DNA from: Chrysomallon squamiferum
Lineage: Eukaryota; Mollusca; Gastropoda; Neomphalida; Peltospiridae
Length of the DNA: 17,500 nucleotides
Direction of reading: 5' to 3'
Assembly (NCBI GenBank): GCA_012295275.1
Contig: CM022665.1
Location: forward strand, 41,481,152-41,498,651
Under the pieces are notes generated by a model. That model ran no database searches, was not told the DNA's origin, and worked only from the letters and a program-made list of their open reading frames with translations. A program made the translations under genes and the position numbers. Shown here one piece after another: positions 16,801 to 17,500 of the stretch. Each line of letters starts with the position of its first letter. Position 1 is the first letter of the stretch.

Positions 16801-17500
16801 GTTAAATCACTTCTTGAAAAGCAAAATGTTAGAAATGTAACGATCGTAAAAAAAAATATAAAAAAAAAATTTAAAAAAATATTCTAAGCAGGATTTCTCG
16901 AATCTTCTCTTGTAATGACGCATAACTGAAATTTTGAAATGCAGAAAACTTAGAAAAGAAAAACGATTTTTGACCTTGGATGTTAATAAGTTTTATTTTC
17001 TGATGTCAAATTCTTTATAAAATTTTCAAAATGTAAAAAATATAAATATTTAATTTTATTTCGTTTTAATATGTTATTCCCCTAGGAATTTCAAGAGAAT
17101 TCGTTTACACAAAAGTTAATGAATAAGTCTTTTTAAAATTTATTCATAAGAATACATTTAACACTAGCAAACCAAATTAGTCATGTAAAATGAATAACCA
17201 TAATCAAAATTTTCTCTAGAATGAAAACCTTTAAAATTACAAGGATTTATGACAGAACATAGATTTTTATCAAACTGTACAAATCAAATATAAGTATATA
17301 CATAATTAATGCTTTTTACAAACGCATATGTACGTTTTAAAATTTATTTATTTTAGTTATAGCGGAGGTGATATGGCGTCTTATTATAAAATAAATAAAG
17401 AAATAAAGAAATAAAGAAAGCAAGAAAGAAAGAAAAAGAAAAGAATACTAGATTTTGAAAGTTATTTCAAATCAGAATTTTTAATCTTTTCATTTCTGAA
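16801..17500. other. AT-rich spacer to the right edge
   Basis: Poly-A/AT patches lie at about 16848-16881, with an extended half-site TGACCTTGG at 16971-16979 and a purine tract of GAAATAAA/AAGAAAG units at about 17386-17447. No gene is seen. Confidence 0.75.
17386..17447. repeat. Purine-rich AAATAAAG/AAAG microsatellite
   Basis: The plus strand is almost pure A and G with a few T interruptions, in GAAATAAA then AAGAAAG units. Confidence 0.88.

Overview
The window is metazoan nuclear DNA. It is AT-rich, full of homopolymers and microsatellites, and has GT-AG introns. Protein similarity points to an animal. The A/T-rich intergenic style, the (AAAT)n tracts and two copies of a motif like AAGGGAGATAA that I associate with mollusc genomes make a lophotrochozoan, probably a mollusc, the best guess; the phylum is inference. 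Two genes are supported, both in the first 6.4 kb, arranged tail to tail.

Positions 29-2090 (+) hold the last three coding exons of CPSF2 (CPSF100), the pseudo-nuclease subunit of the pre-mRNA 3'-end processing complex, ending in the conserved YAIV C-terminus. Positions 6361-4948 (-) hold a complete two-exon gene for p31comet (MAD2L1BP), the HORMA-fold adaptor that presents closed MAD2 to the ATPase TRIP13 and so silences the spindle checkpoint. This copy carries a serine-rich acidic insertion of about 115 residues just before its last conserved strand. The two genes are not known to work together. The 2.86 kb between their stop codons is AT-rich 3'UTR and spacer.

From 6.4 to 17.5 kb I find no convincing protein-coding gene. 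This stretch alternates between low-complexity AT DNA (poly-T, AAAT, TA, GTA/GCA tracts, small tandem duplications) and islands of 90-830 bp that are complex, visibly GC-richer and look non-coding: about 7221-7780, 8401-8490, 9151-9540, 10441-10990, 11881-12490, 13031-13350, 14031-14745 and 15971-16800. By eye these islands concentrate AGGTCA nuclear-receptor half-sites (including a DR4, a DR5 and extended NR5A/ERR-type sites), four exact copies of the bZIP octamer TGACGTAA plus a full palindromic CRE, an octamer/NRF1-like inverted repeat, homeodomain TAATTA cores and Sox-type ACAATGG. The simplest reading is a gene desert with clustered cis-regulatory modules, probably serving a gene beyond the window. 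No island has been tested for conservation here.

There is no CRISPR array, tRNA, rRNA, intact transposon or novel protein system that I can support. The observations most worth following up are the p31comet insertion and its changed MAD2-contact residues, and the motif clustering in the islands.
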